Below, piece by piece: positions 1 to 11,690 of a stretch of 64,000 nt of DNA. The position numbers were made by a program, and so were the translations under genes. How positions within the stretch are numbered: position 1 is the stretch's first letter; every line of letters starts with the position of its first letter. The notes beneath the pieces were generated by a model that was given only the letters and a program-made list of their open reading frames with translations, was not told the origin of the DNA and did not search any database. The stretch is from Porites lobata (taxonomy: Eukaryota > Cnidaria > Anthozoa > Scleractinia > Poritidae): positions 178,501-242,500 of the forward strand of contig CALNXK010000026.1 in NCBI GenBank assembly GCA_942486035.1, written 5' to 3'.

Positions 1-2199
1 AGACACCTAGGGATAACAGAATACGCCTTGACAAGCTTAGAGTCTTTAAAAAGAGAGAAGCCAATTGAAGCAATTCAACAGCTCCATCGTTTGATTTTGC
101 CTAAAGTTAGCAAGTTTAGCAAGTGGTTGATAATAGTAGACAATGTGACTGACTTACGCTTAGTCCGCGGCTTACTGCCTCAAACCGGCAGTAAGGAATG
201 GGGCCATGGTCAATTGTTGATTACCACTCAAGATAGCGCTACAATCCCTCTTAACGCTCCTCATACGTATCATGAATCGTTAAGTAGAGGAATGATGCTG
301 GACGAGGCAGTGAAATTGCTGGAGACAATATCGCAACTTTCAGAGCAAGAAGAAGCGAAAAATGTCGCTGAACTTCTTGATTATCAGCCACTGGCTCTAG
401 CTGCGGCTGCGTCTTACGTCCAAACTGCTCAAGGGTCTTCAAATTGTGATTGGAAAGCGTATCTTCACGACATATCAACATACCGCCAACGAAAAGAGAT
501 TGAAACCGTCCTTGCAACTGAGAATTCAAGCAATGCTAAAACACTAATGACTGCTGTAGAAATGGCTGTCCACATAGCTGTTGACGTTGACGAGGTTCTT
601 CGCCAGGCATTCTCTTTTCTTTCACTATGCGCTCACGACGACATCCCACTCGAAACTGTCTCGAACTTCGTTAAAGCCCAAGTAAAGAACCAGCCAGAAG
701 AGTTAATGAAGGCAAAGATCGAAACGTCTTCTTTACTTCTTGTTCATTCCGAGGAGGGGGATGAACGAACATATTTATGCTCACACAAAATCGTGCATGA
801 AGTTTTAAAACGAAGCGAGATGTTCAACCTCGAATCTAAAGAGATTGACCAAATAATAGGAGAAGCAGTAAAGATTTTCAAGTCCCAGCTTGAAGAAAAT
901 TTAGAAAATTATGCTTTTTTTAAAAAATTGAGGCCCCACTGTGAATCGTTACTTAATCACATGGCGTCAGATTTCAGTTCTGATCAAAGTGCTATTTTTG
1001 AAAGGTTTACGCCCTTCATAGATTTAGAGGCAGTTATTGATTGGCTAGGTACTCTCGCCAGTATTTGTCACAGAAATTCTTATTTTTTCTATTCGAAAAA
1101 TGTCGTCGATTTAGCATGCAACCTAGTGAAGAACATAGGCGAGACTCCTTCAGCTGTGTTAATTAAAGCGAGGATTTTTGACATAACTGGTGCGGTGCAC
1201 GTTGGCATTGGAGACTACAGTCTTGCCAAAAAGTTTCTCGAAAACGCATTGGAGATTAGGCTAAAGATTTGGAGTGCAGATCATGGCGATGTAGCAACAA
1301 GTTATAACAACTTGGCATCAGTGTATAAAAGCATGGGAGACTTCAATCGAGCCAAAGAATTTTACGAAAACGCACTGGAGATTAGGCTAAAGATTGTGAG
1401 TGAAAATCATGGTGGTGTAGGAACAAGTTATAACAACTTGGCATCAGTATATGAAAGCCTGGGAGCCAAAGAATTTTACGAAAAAGCCCTGATGATTAGG
1501 AGAAAGGTTTCCCATGAAGATCATGGCGGCGTAGCATCATGTTTGAACAACTTGGGAGAAGTATATGAAAGCCTGGAAGAATACACTCTAGCCGAAGAAT
1601 TTCACCAAAAAGCACTGATGATGATGAGAAAGATTTTCAGTGAAGATCATGGCTATGCAGCAACATGTTGTAACAACCCCGCATCAGTATATGAAAGCGT
1701 GGGAGAATACGATCGAGCCAACAAAGAACTTCGCGAAAAAGTACTGACGAGTTACAAAAAGAACTTCGGTGAAGATCATGCCCATGTAGCAACAAGCTAT
1801 GACAACCTGGCGTCAGTGTACAAAAACCTGGAAGAATACAATCGAACCAAAGAATTTTACGAAAAAGCACTAATGATTAGGAGAAAGATGTTTGGAGAAG
1901 ATCATGGTGATGTAGCAACAAGTTATGACAACCTGGCCTCAGTGTGCAATATCCTGGGAGAATACAATCAAGCCAGAGAACTGCACAAAAAAGCACTGAT
2001 GATTAGGACAAAGATTTTCGGTGAAGATCATGCCCATGTAGCAACAAGCTATGACAACCTGGCCTCAGTGTACAAAAACCTGGGAGAATACAATCGAGCG
2101 AAAGAACTTTACGAAAAAGCCCTGATGATCAGGAGAAAGATTTTTGGTGAAGATCATGTCGATGTTGCAACAAGTTATTACAACTTGACATCAGTGTAG
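1..2199 (+). CDS. NB-ARC/tetratricopeptide-repeat receptor, 3' part (5' end outside window)
   Basis: The frame is open from the first base, so the gene enters from the left and the P-loop is not visible. Seen in the visible part: a Walker B strand WLIIVDNV (window codons 42-49), a sensor-like strand QLLITTQDS (71-79), a YQPLALA motif at about 128-134 matching the GxP motif of NB-ARC ATPases, a helical region, and SHKIVHEVL, which resembles the MHxLVQ motif. From about base 1186 come eight kinesin-light-chain-like TPR units of about 42 residues, with NLASVY and AKEFYEKAL cores. Proteins of this design are thought to be intracellular ligand sensors related to NLR/APAF1-type switches and are numerous in corals. 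Unit 3 lacks four residues before AKEF; unit 5 has an altered helix (ANKELREKVL). The frame ends at TAG 2197-2199 inside a ninth unit. It could be a truncated functional receptor or a young pseudogene. Confidence 0.82.
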   Translation, partial: RHLGITEYALTSLESLKREKPIEAIQQLHRLILPKVSKFSKWLIIVDNVTDLRLVRGLLPQTGSKEWGHGQLLITTQDSATIPLNAPHTYHESLSRGMMLDEAVKLLETISQLSEQEEAKNVAELLDYQPLALAAAASYVQTAQGSSNCDWKAYLHDISTYRQRKEIETVLATENSSNAKTLMTAVEMAVHIAVDVDEVLRQAFSFLSLCAHDDIPLETVSNFVKAQVKNQPEELMKAKIETSSLLLVHSEEGDERTYLCSHKIVHEVLKRSEMFNLESKEIDQIIGEAVKIFKSQLEENLENYAFFKKLRPHCESLLNHMASDFSSDQSAIFERFTPFIDLEAVIDWLGTLASICHRNSYFFYSKNVVDLACNLVKNIGETPSAVLIKARIFDITGAVHVGIGDYSLAKKFLENALEIRLKIWSADHGDVATSYNNLASVYKSMGDFNRAKEFYENALEIRLKIVSENHGGVGTSYNNLASVYESLGAKEFYEKALMIRRKVSHEDHGGVASCLNNLGEVYESLEEYTLAEEFHQKALMMMRKIFSEDHGYAATCCNNPASVYESVGEYDRANKELREKVLTSYKKNFGEDHAHVATSYDNLASVYKNLEEYNRTKEFYEKALMIRRKMFGEDHGDVATSYDNLASVCNILGEYNQARELHKKALMIRTKIFGEDHAHVATSYDNLASVYKNLGEYNRAKELYEKALMIRRKIFGEDHVDVATSYYNLTSV

Positions 2200-2700
2200 G
2201 AAAGTCTCGGTGAATACAAACGAGCCAAAGAACTTCATGAAAAATTTATACTTGTGAAATATATGCTAAAAAAGTAGTATTCAGTTTGTTGTAGTGTAAT
2301 TATGTAGCCTGGTCTGCCTCGCATAGCCTCACTAACTGCAGGCCAGTCCCAATATATTTTATAATTTATTTACGAATTTAAATAAAAGTTGTCATCAGTT
2401 AATGATAGCCTGGGAGAATTCGAATGTAATCAAACCAAAAACGGCTGGTGATGGAGAAAAAGATTTTCGTTAAAGATCATGCCGTTGTAGCAACAAGCTA
2501 TCACAAACCAGCATCGGTGTACACAGAGAACACAATTAAGCCAAACACTTCATGAAAAACTGGTGATTTAGGAAAAGATTTTCTACGAAGTTTATGCAAA
2601 ATTAGCAACAAGTTTTCACTACCTGGCGTCAGTGCTCAACATCCTCGGAGAACAAAATCAAGCCAAAGAACTTCACTGGTAGTTCGGTAGAAGATATTTG
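2200..2700 (+). pseudogene. Decayed TPR units downstream of the in-frame stop
   Basis: Directly after TAG 2197-2199 the same frame continues as a normal TPR helix (ESLGEYKRAKELHEK), then diverges and stops at about 2277. Further fragments of the 126-base repeat unit reappear at about 2400-2550 (GATCATGCCGTTGTAGCAAC-like) and 2590-2700, with frameshifts and stops. This shows the array was once longer and that the 3' end of the gene has degenerated. Confidence 0.75.
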
Positions 2701-2879
2701 GTAAAGGTCATGCCTATTAAGCAGCTAGACCCCTATAATAATTTTGGAAATAGATAGATAGATGGGTCCATAGCGCTGTTTTCAAATATGACTAATAACT
2801 CCATGCAAGAATTTTGCATAATATCTTATTCTCTAATGATAATCTGAAATAACCGAGAGAGAACTGTAAAATTACATGG

Positions 2880-3368
2880 TTATGATGTGCGGAGAGAACA
2901 GCTCTTACATCTATCATCTGTCATTGAGCTTATATCATTTTTACGAATTCTACTTTTAAAGATGTTCAGAGTTTTCGCTGATATTAAATCAGGAGGTAAT
3001 TTTCGCCATAACCTAGGCCCAAGATACCTTAAAGAATGTTTACCATATGTTACAGTATTATATCTAGGAATAGAGAAATCCAAATGTCCTAAAGAATAAG
3101 AACAGCTATGATTATTGAAAGGATGACAGATATAAGTTGGACATAGATTGTACTTCACTTTGTACATAAGGATGCAAATATCCTGTAGGCGCCTATTCGA
3201 TAGTGTTGGTAATTCCGCCTTCTCAAGAAATTGTTGATAACTTGCATGCTTGTCTCTATATACAGCCCTCAGTCCCCTTTCTTGCAGTCTTTCCAGTTTT
3301 CGTCCATCACTACATCGACAAAAATGCCAGACTGACTGATTCGTTGCAAGTCTGTTTGCCAGAATTTT
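2880..3368 (-). pseudogene. Non-LTR retrotransposon reverse transcriptase, C-terminal fragment
   Basis: Read on the minus strand, an open frame runs from a stop at 3369-3371 to a stop at 2880, about 162 residues. It contains SVWHFC, KLERLQERGLRAVY, LPTLSNRRLQDICILMYKVK and then YGKHSLRYLGPRLWRKLPPD. These are the hallmark of the C-terminus of LINE reverse transcriptases abundant in cnidarian genomes. The palm motifs and the endonuclease are missing, so this is a 5'-truncated dead copy, as left by target-primed reverse transcription. It lies just beyond the broken TPR array. Confidence 0.85.
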
Positions 3369-3625
3369 TCATTTTTAATACAACCTGACCAACCCTGCCC
3401 CCGGAAAAGATTAATAAGGATAACTCTCTAAGTGACCAGCCGTAGTTATGAACACTTTTTTAGGCTTCTCGAGGATATCTCCCTAGTTTAGCCTGAACTA
3501 TAGAAAAAATGTAACATATTCCATGATAATCCGTTGTACTTTTCATTTGTAGGTCAATTTAAATACTGCTCTGTTCGAAAATTGTTGTTTGAATATATCA
3601 GGTTGGGCGATTAAATTAGTATAGG

Positions 3626-3772
3626 TAATAGCATGATTTGCAGTGATATTTGGCATAAATACCACTAGTGATATTTCAAATTCACGAGCCGTTAGGCGAG
3701 TGAAATTTGAGACAATTTTGAAATATCACAAGCGGTATTTATGCAAATTTCACGTACAAATCATGCTATTAT
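3626..3772. repeat. Short inverted-repeat element (MITE-like)
   Basis: The arm beginning TAATAGCATGATTTG is repeated inverted at the right end (CAAATCATGCTATTA), and inner segments ATAAATACC and GATATTTC pair as well. The near-palindrome is about 147 bp with no coding potential. A non-autonomous DNA element is the simplest reading. Confidence 0.65.
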
Positions 3773-5213
3773 TTGTTTATACTACTACCCACAAAAGGTT
3801 TGTAATTTTCACATGTAGATATTTCAAATTAAGCTGAAAAACCACTGCTCTAAGCAAATCAAATTGCAGAAATTTCTCATGTAGTAGTATAAATATTGGA
3901 ATAGGTTGAATCTATTGTCTTGAAATATTACTTACGAGGGAGAGATAGTTATTGACTTAGGGGTAGATACCAAGCCCAGGAAGTAAACTCCTACAAGATA
4001 TTTTGTATTAATGTATACAGCTATTTCGAGAAAGGTTGTCGGAAAAATGTGCACGCGACAATCCCGAAAGGTAATATATGGGATATGATGCATACACTGT
4101 TCATGACGACTGTACCTGTCGAACCTACTTTTGTTGCTTTCCTTTGGCACTCGCAAACACATTCCCACGGTCTTTCGTACCAATTCTTTCAAATTTCTTT
4201 AAAGAACAGTGAACTTAAAAGCACCCACAGTGCCTTTCAGGATTGTCACGTGCACTTTTACCGACAACCTTTCTCGAAATATCTGTATAAGGTCGAAAAT
4301 TCTGAGGTAACTGAGCCCAATTGCGATATATATTTTACAAACAAGATAAAATCAATCAAAGATGGCGGAATCACTTGCAGTGTGATGTATCTAATCCCTA
4401 TTTGTGAGGAAAAATAAGTCAGGTAATTGGTAGCAAAAACACTTCAAGTTTTCTCAATGTTTTGGACCTTACAGATGACTCATGCAAATGTAGTGCTTGT
4501 GCTACATACTACATTTTCCTTATTGATATTTAAATCACAGATTGCCCTAACGTACTTAGAAGGTTTGAAAGTTTGGGCAATGAACAATGAACAATGGTGT
4601 TTTACATTAAATGACTCTTAGCCGAGATTTTTAGTTATTTTACAAAAGACTCTTGACCTGTCACTTGTTTGAAAGTAGAAATTAAGAGTCCTGTTTACCT
4701 TTTTGTGATCTGTTACTTTACGGTGTCGCACTATATTTTTACCTGAAGATTGAAGCATTGCAGTAAATCTGGCGAAGTTAGTTTGGAAAAATAAAATCTC
4801 CCCAATGTACACGAGGTAGTAGTGGGTCTCACTATGAGTCACATATTCAAAGACTATTGACTCGAAGAAGATTCGAACGTGTAGTCTGCATGTATATATA
4901 TATATGTATATATCTTAATCACAAATGAAGATAGAAAACAGTTTCCTTTCAATCTACCATATATAGACCAGTAGGTGAACCACAGAGAAGTTCTGTTTAA
5001 TCTGTAGGCCTCACATGGCAACACTGAACAAGCGCAACGAACTTGTCTCAACATGTAGACATCGACGCAAGTTCATGAACATGTCAAAGCCAGAGATTTT
5101 AGCGCGAGCATTTCGTATAAGAGTTGTAGGCGATTAAGAGCACGTGCGAGCTTTTCATTCTAAAATTTTACAAAAAATTTAATTTTCAAACGTTATATGT
5201 AACCGTTTTAGTT

Positions 5214-5349
5214 GTTGTGGTTCACTTTTATCCTTGATTTAAATTTTAGTTCCCTATTTCCCTTTGTCTTAAGCTTATTATCATACATTACCATATCTCA
5301 AAACAAAGGGAAATAAAATTTAAACCAAAGGATAAAATTCAACCACAAC
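5214..5349. repeat. Short inverted-repeat element
   Basis: The arms GTTGTGGTT and AACCACAAC bracket two imperfect complementary halves that share a TTTCCCTTTGT / ACAAAGGGAAA core. Length is about 136 bp, AT-rich and non-coding. MITE-like by structure. Confidence 0.65.
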
Positions 5350-5461
5350 ATATACAACAAATAATAAGTTCAATTAGTTAAATGAAATACATGTATTTTA
5401 TAATGAAAGAAAAAGAAAGTCATTGAACATGCAAGGAGTGTCTGTCATTGATGTTGGACGT

Positions 5462-5953
5462 AGGGGCTATTTACATAGAAGAGGAATATCCTAGCAACAG
5501 GAGGACCCTAGAGGGCGTAACAACTTTTCGTTAGGTTTACATGCAGAAATTTTCGGTTCGTGTGGGTAACAAGTAGAGAAGGAATTAAAGATGGCGGGTG
5601 ATAATAGTAAACATGCAATTTGAGCTCTGCTCTCTTAACTGGCGTTAATAACTACCATTCAGCAGAATTATCATTATTATCAGCTCGAGGTAACTCCAAA
5701 CGAAATGGCCGGCCTTTATTACCGTTATTACCCACTGAACGACACGCCGCCATTTTGGTCTACTTTGTCCCTAGTTCTAGGATCTCTCTGGCGAAAGCAA
5801 TTTTCATGGAGCTAGGATCTTCTTACATCTCAGTTAGGAAGTTCCTAGCGCCAGGGGCAAGTACAACCCTTTGCATGTAAACTGAGTAAGAAAACATGTG
5901 GCGATAGGATGGTTCGTCTTCTAGGATCTTCCTCTCTCCATGTAAACAGCCCT
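5462..5953. repeat. MITE-like element with AGGGGCTATTTACAT ends
   Basis: The left end AGGGGCTATTTACAT is matched inverted at the right end (ATGTAAACAGCCCT). Subterminal segments about AGGATCTTCC occur repeatedly within. The 86-residue open frame inside (5620-5880) resembles no protein I recognise and is probably chance. Confidence 0.6.
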
Positions 5954-6883
5954 TCAAGATAAGTGTGTATATCCGTGTAGAAAATCATCATGCCAAATTT
6001 AAACTCAGCTTATTTGTTATAGGAAGGGTTCATTAAGGTCACGAACGCTTTAGTGACATTTATAAACAGGGAAGACCATGTTCTATTATGGACGGCTTCT
6101 ACCTGCCGCGCCTATTATTTTTATTAAGAAATCTTAATTCAAAGGACTTGTTACTGTTGTCGTTATTGTCTCTAAGAAACATCTTTTTAATTATCCCCGT
6201 TGGAGGCGGCCTAGTCTACTCCATTTAGCGTTCTCCTTTCTTATTGTTTTTTTTCTCGGCTGTACACTTCTCGTTCGTGACAATGATGAATGCTTCCAGC
6301 GGCAAGTTTCAATTTGGCATGATGCATTATCTAGTAGGAAGACACTAACCTCAAAGATTTTCTGTGCGCATTTGAAAACTATATAGTTGAATTTGCGCGG
6401 TATATATAAATGTTATTATTTATTTATTATTTATTTGCTCTGTGTACGCCACAAACAACTTATACCATTGTAAGCGCAAGTGGTCGCTGTAGCACGTTTC
6501 GGATAAAAAATGTAACAGATGTAAATATTTTTTTTGCCCATTGTAGTTTTATTATTGTATATTTGCAGAAACCCATAGGGGGTTGAAACGTGTAACTCAC
6601 ATTCAATGCTTGTGAATATTCATTTTGACCATATTTGGAAATCTTAGTGACGGATATCCATTTTCAACAAAATGGCTGCTGCGCGATCACCATGCAGATG
6701 TTTTAAGACAAGAGTGAGTTCTGCATTTTAAGGTTAAAAATACACCGTTAAAAGACAAAAAATGGAAAGAGAAAGTTCAAAAGCATGCTCAGCTTTCTTT
6801 TTGTGGGGAAAGGGAAGCTTTTCATCAAGAAATCGTCCTTCGAGGAATTCAACCTTGTTTTCTTCACGGCGGAGCCTATGGTC

Positions 6884-7956
6884 TGTTTTGAAAAGGCAGG
6901 TACAAAAGTCGAACCGGATCAACTCGGACCTCCAGTCCGGGTCGAATCAACTCGGATCGACTCGGACCAACTCGGATCGAATAAAAAAAGAAAAATAAAA
7001 TAAAATTGGACTCGGATCAACTCGGATCATAAACAAAAAAAAAACAACTCGGATTATAAAAAGAAAAATAATATCAGTCGGTATCACTTAACTTTCACCC
7101 GCCGTTTTGTTTTTTTCTCACGAACTCGTGGTTGCGTAAATTAATTTTATTTTTATCTTTATTAATTTTAATGATACACTAGTGAGCACCACACATACAC
7201 TTCCAGTGAACATTTTTAACTTGGAAGGAGGAGAAATCATGCTCGCCCGGGACAACGAAAATTTTCGTACCCTAGGCCAGAATTGAACTCACGACCCTCA
7301 GAATACTGTATGTTTATCGGACGTTCCAACCACTGAACCGGAGGGTCGCGAGTTCGATTCTTGCCCGGGGCATGGAAATTTCCTTTGTCCAGGGCGAACA
7401 TGGTTTCTCCTCCTTCCAAGTTGAAAATGTTCACTGGAAATGTATGTGTGCTGCTCACTAGTGTATCATTAAAATTAAGTTTCAGAAGTCCTGCAGAAAA
7501 AAAAAACAAACAGGAACAAACAAACAAACACTCTTCGGTAACTATCTAAATGCGATCAACAAACAAGGCTTTTGATGCTTTTCTCATAAATAATTCACTA
7601 GTCTAATAAATAAGCAAATATATACATTCTAGGCGACTGAAACTATCATTTCTTTACTGTCGAACCACAACCATGAGTTTATAACATGATCCGAGAGGAA
7701 CTGGCACCACTAAAACAAATGGCGCCTGAAAGCCACGGAGAAAAAAAGGATGATCTGGCCTTTTTTACCCTCCAAATAGGTTAAACTTTCAGTTTTGCTG
7801 ATTTAATTTAATTTTTTTGATTGCTCCGAGTTGATCCGAGTCCAATTTTATTTTATTTTTATTTTTTTATTCGATCTGAGTCGATCCGAGTTGATCCGAC
7901 CCGGACTGGCGGTCCGAGTTGATCCGGTCCGACTTTTGTACCTGCCTGTCTTGAAA
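6884..7956. mobile_element. Nested foldback element with imperfect target-site duplication
   Basis: The outer arms, about 6894-7028 and 7825-7946, are inverted copies built from reiterated AACTCGGATC / GATCCGAGTT units and end in GGCAGGTACAAAAGTCG / CGACTTTTGTACCTGCC. They are flanked by TGTTTTGAAA (6884-6893) and TGTCTTGAAA (7947-7956), a 9/10 direct repeat that reads as a target-site duplication. A second inverted repeat sits inside, with arms 7160-7250 and 7375-7486. No transposase is seen, so the element is non-autonomous. Confidence 0.7.
7160..7486. repeat. Inner palindromic repeat with a tRNA-like B-box segment
   Basis: Arms of about 90-110 bp match inverted (AATGATACACTAGTGAGCA against TGCTCACTAGTGTATCATT). 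The centre at about 7320-7370 contains GAGTTCGATTC, resembling a pol III B-box, after AACCACTGAACC. It lies within the foldback element at 6884-7956. It may be a SINE-derived palindrome, but the family is not identified. Confidence 0.55.
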
Positions 7957-9303
7957 TGCAACGAAGTCAGCGAAGTTTTTGCGGACTTTTCAGGTACATT
8001 TTGCACTCTATGGCCAAGACAATTACGTTTTAGAAAGGGAATTTATGTATTTTTAAATGTTTCGTATACGTTTTATAAATTTTTCTCTTCGGCGCTAAAG
8101 AAAAATTACAAAATGTGCCCTGATTTGAGATGGATTTTGTGTTGAATTTTGCCATGTGCTTAGCCGATGTCACTTGTGTGAACGGATCCACGATCCAGAT
8201 AGTGTTTTCCGAATTGCTTTAAAGGATTAACTTTTTGGACTTTGAATAAAAATTTTCAAGAAACGGCTTCTCTGTCTATTGTTTTGAGTTTGTTCATTCA
8301 TAAAATTAGCTCAAAGCACGATCGTGACTACAACATCTTAGGCCTGGGGCAAACGTCGAATCTAAGTCGAGTCGAATAAATTAAAGATAGGTTCGACAAC
8401 AAACGTCGAACTTGCGTCTATCCTATTTCACGGGAATAAGAACGTATCCCCGCGCTATTCACTCGATGCGCGGCTAGTTACTGCTAGGACTTGCTAGCGA
8501 AATAGCGAAATACAGTGCTACAACATACTTTGACAGTCGATTTTTAGGGGGTGGGGAAGGGCGCTTGTTAGGTCGTGGGTTATTCGAGGTAACACGGTAT
8601 CTGGTCAAATGATCGACTAAAAAAAGAGAATTAAACTTATAAGTGTGATCAGTCGATTACCATGCCGTAAAGCTGGATAGGTATTTTGATAACCTGAGAA
8701 AACAGCCCACAAGTCAGATTGTTTTGAAGACCCACAAACTCCCTACTTAAATCAAGCCACCCAAAAAAAACTTGACAAATTTTCCAACCCCAAAAAATCC
8801 CGAAATCGAAAATTTCAAGCCCAAATTGAAACTTTAAAATTGTAAAGAGATTTTGATTAAATAATAGGAAAAAAGTCTTAAAGCTTTGAAAGAAACAAAC
8901 CTGTCCTTGACTGACTCGGGATTGTCGAAAAAGAACAAAATTTCTTTTATTATTTTTGTGAGATTTGCTCTCTTTGTCACAGCTGTGTACTGCCTTAATG
9001 TTCCAATTGGCCGATATTCACAATGTACCAAAATGATCTTTTGAAAAGTCACATCATTTAATTCCTGTATTGAGATCGAACAAAGGAATCGAAAAGACTA
9101 TCAATCCTCAATAAAAGTACAAAAAATGATTTTCGATTATTTCTTGGGAATTCACCATAAGGTTGATCACAAAGCTAAAATATAATTTGCGTTCCAAACA
9201 TGTTTGCCGTTTTTCGCCATTTATTAGGCGTTGGAGCTCGACTTTACGGCTGATAGAAAATTTTCTGTACATATTTACTTGCAAAAAGGGATTCCTTACA
9301 ATC
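7957..9303. other. Gene-free stretch upstream of the SLC35G1-like gene
   Basis: No gene is recognised. Bases 8340-8460 hold fragments of an inverted-repeat family around CAAACGTCGAA, and 8690-8820 is AC-rich repeat-like DNA. The promoter and 5' UTR of the downstream transporter must lie toward the right end, but no TATA box or other definite element stands out. Confidence 0.4.
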
Positions 9304-11368
9304 ATGTTAAGAAAGCAGTTGTTTAAAACGCTAGAAGAGACGAGAAAAACTACGGAGAGAGAAAACACAGATGACTTGGAAGTTCAAGATGAGTCACCGC
9401 TTAGGAGAACTCTTGGTATAATTTGTGCCATGTCATCCTGCATCTTTTTTGCGTTTTCCTCCCTCCTTGTCAAACTGCTTCGAGAAATTCCTCCCCAGGA
9501 AGTCGTTTTCTTCCGCAATATGGTTCAAGTTATCTTTGTCCTTCCCCCGTTAATCTACAACAAGATTCCAATTGTTGGCAACACGAAGCATCTTCCATTT
9601 TTGTGCGTTCGTGGGATAGCCGGAACTCTAGCTCTTTGCTGCCAGTTCTACGCTTTCCAGCACATGGCCCTTGCAGATGCGACTGTTATCGTGTTTTCCG
9701 CTCCTATATTCACGGGAGTTCTGGCACATTTTCTTCTTGGTGAAGCTTGGGGATGGTTCGATGCAGTGGCGACTTTACTCTGTTTTACCGGCGTTGTCCT
9801 CATAGCAAGACCGACGTTCTTGTCAGTTCCTCGGCAGATTGAGTCCACGACTCTTTCAAGTGATTGGGAACAGGTAATAAAGACCATAATTTTAGTTCAT
9901 ATTAGTGTTATTTGTTGACCCTTTTATTTCCACATAGAAATAAATCAAAAAAAATGTTCGAAATTTCATTTCAGTGCAAAATACTGCATGGTAACCGATT
10001 GACATCGCAAAAGTAACTCTCGAGATGAATACGCCCTCATTTCACCATGTATAGTCAAAATTCTGAGGCGTTTTATGTTTTAAAAAATGACTTTATTCAT
10101 AGTGGTGACATAATTACTGGTAACCCATTAGTTTATATACATTGTGGCCCACAAATGAGGAGAGAAACAAATAATCGAACTGAAAATAAAATTTAAGAAT
10201 CTCAACTGGCCAGGGGCAAACCAATCGGTTATATTAAAGAGGGACTAAATGGGATTTACCGTCAGCAGTCAAACGGCCTAAAATTGAACAGTGTGTCAAA
10301 AATGCAAAGTGATATTAACCGTCAAAACGCTTCAGGGTATTTGAAAACCATTCCAATATTCTATTTCCAATGTAGGTCACTGCTAGCCTGGTTGCCCTCT
10401 GTGGTGCCATATTGACCTCCATTGCTCTTATCGCCATAAGAAAGTTGAAGGGGGTCAACTTTTTGGTGCCCGTATTCTTTGTTGGACTTTCCAGTGTGGT
10501 CCTCACAATGGGAGCTATTCTTGCATCAGGATCTTTCCAGAGTGTCATATGCGGGCACTCACATGAATGGTTCCTTTTGGCACTTGGCTTCTGTGGTCTT
10601 GGTGAGTGATTTTTCGTCTATATCCACAAGTAAAACCATGTTCAGCTAAGCGTTAATGCAGTGATGTCGTTAAGTGATTAAGTGATTGTTTGCGGTGGAA
10701 CTTATCCATGGGGGGGGATACTCGACCAATATCTGGGTACAGGTGAGCCGCTGAGGGTTTGAGACTCTGACCCTGTGTAGGACAAAAAAAAAATCCTAAA
10801 ATACGTACTTTGTTTGGGATAACACCCTCAGTTTTATTACCCTGTTAAGGACAAGGAGTGAATGCACACTTTGTTTTAAAGCCATTGCGTTTGTATACTT
10901 GGAGTACAAACAAATTCCATCCAGCAAATCAAATCGATCGTGCAGGAAATACCCTGTTTATAATAACGGACAGACTTGTGCGAAATTATGTACCCTGTTT
11001 AGAACACAGGTGAAATATGAGGGAGTACCCCTGGAACTGATAATCAAAAACCTCCCATTTATATTATCACAGGTGGCCAGGCCCTTCTTACGAGATCCGT
11101 GCAACTGGAGAGAGCAGGCGTGGTTGCTCTTGTGCGAACGTTAGACATCGCCTTGGCCTTCATTCTGCAGCTGCTCTTTTTGGATTATACCGCTAACGTT
11201 TACAGCATCGTGGGCTCAGCGCTGGTTTTGGGGTGCAATATAATGGTGATTTTAAACCGAGCCGGGCTCACCCCGAATAAGGCCATTAAGAACCAGGGAG
11301 GCCTGCCAGAGGAATTGAAAAGTCTTATTGGAACAGTAAAGGGTCAGTTATATGGCAGGAATAATTGA
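9304..11368 (+). CDS. SLC35G1: SLC35G1-like EamA-family membrane transporter
   Basis: Three exons, 9304-9873, 10376-10601 and 11073-11368, join in frame across GT-AG introns to give 363 residues, close to the 365 of human SLC35G1. A cytosolic N-terminus of about 40 residues is followed by two EamA halves of about five membrane helices each, with LLREIPPQEVVFFRN and ADATVIVFSAPIFTGVLAHF in the first and RSVQLERAGVVALVRTLD and VYSIVGSALVLGCN in the second. SLC35G1 (POST) belongs to the drug/metabolite transporter superfamily; the mammalian protein is described as a STIM1 partner and as a citrate exporter. An in-frame ATG at 9163 exists, but 9304 gives the family length and precedes the acidic N-terminus. 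A GGGGGATACTC-type MITE occupies intron 2. Confidence 0.9.
10708..11033. repeat. MITE-like element in SLC35G1-like intron 2
   Basis: It begins with a G-run followed by ATACTC and ends with GAGGGAGTACCCC, an imperfect inverted pair. Internally it has ACCCTGT / ACAGGGT-like fragments. It resembles the larger element at 52081-52483 and probably belongs to the same family. Confidence 0.5.
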
Positions 11369-11440
11369 GGACTCGCAACCTCGAAAGGGAAAACAATCTG
11401 CAAGTGAACTTTTTCTTGTATTTTAGTAGCCTGTGTAGCA

Positions 11441-11533
11441 GGCGCCGGTTATTAATTATTTTACAGGCCGCTCGAGGAGAACAGGCAAAGGGGAGAGGAG
11501 GCTTCCTCTCCTCGCCCTTAAAATACCGGCGCC
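11441..11533. repeat. Short inverted-repeat element after the SLC35G1-like stop codon
   Basis: GGCGCCGGTTATT is matched inverted by AAAATACCGGCGCC about 90 bp away, with an inner CCTCTCCTCG / GAGGAGG pairing. It starts 73 bp past the SLC35G1-like stop, so it probably lies in the 3' UTR. Confidence 0.6.
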
Positions 11534-11690
11534 TAGTATTTTAGAGTTTAGTCTTATAGTTGAAATGGAGCTGCACGTATGTTCTTTTTGGATAAGCGTG
11601 TTCTCCTTCGCAGAGACCTCTTTGTACCTTAGGGAGGCTGGGGAGAGAGAAAAAGAAAGCGCCCGGGGACGATGGGAAGGGCAGGAAAAA

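Larger units (their letters stand above)
3773..6883. other. Gene-free region with short inverted repeats
   Basis: I recognise no protein family, tRNA or rRNA here apart from the elements listed separately at 5214-5349 and 5462-5953. Open frames are below 125 codons and show no splice-compatible domain. Confidence 0.5.

Noticed and set aside
251..529. 92-codon minus-strand frame
   Set aside because: Antisense shadow of the NB-ARC region, which has clear domain motifs on the plus strand.
9163..9303. Upstream ATG of the SLC35G1-like frame
   Set aside because: The extra 47 residues are basic and hydrophobic without family similarity; the ATG at 9304 gives 363 residues, matching the family.
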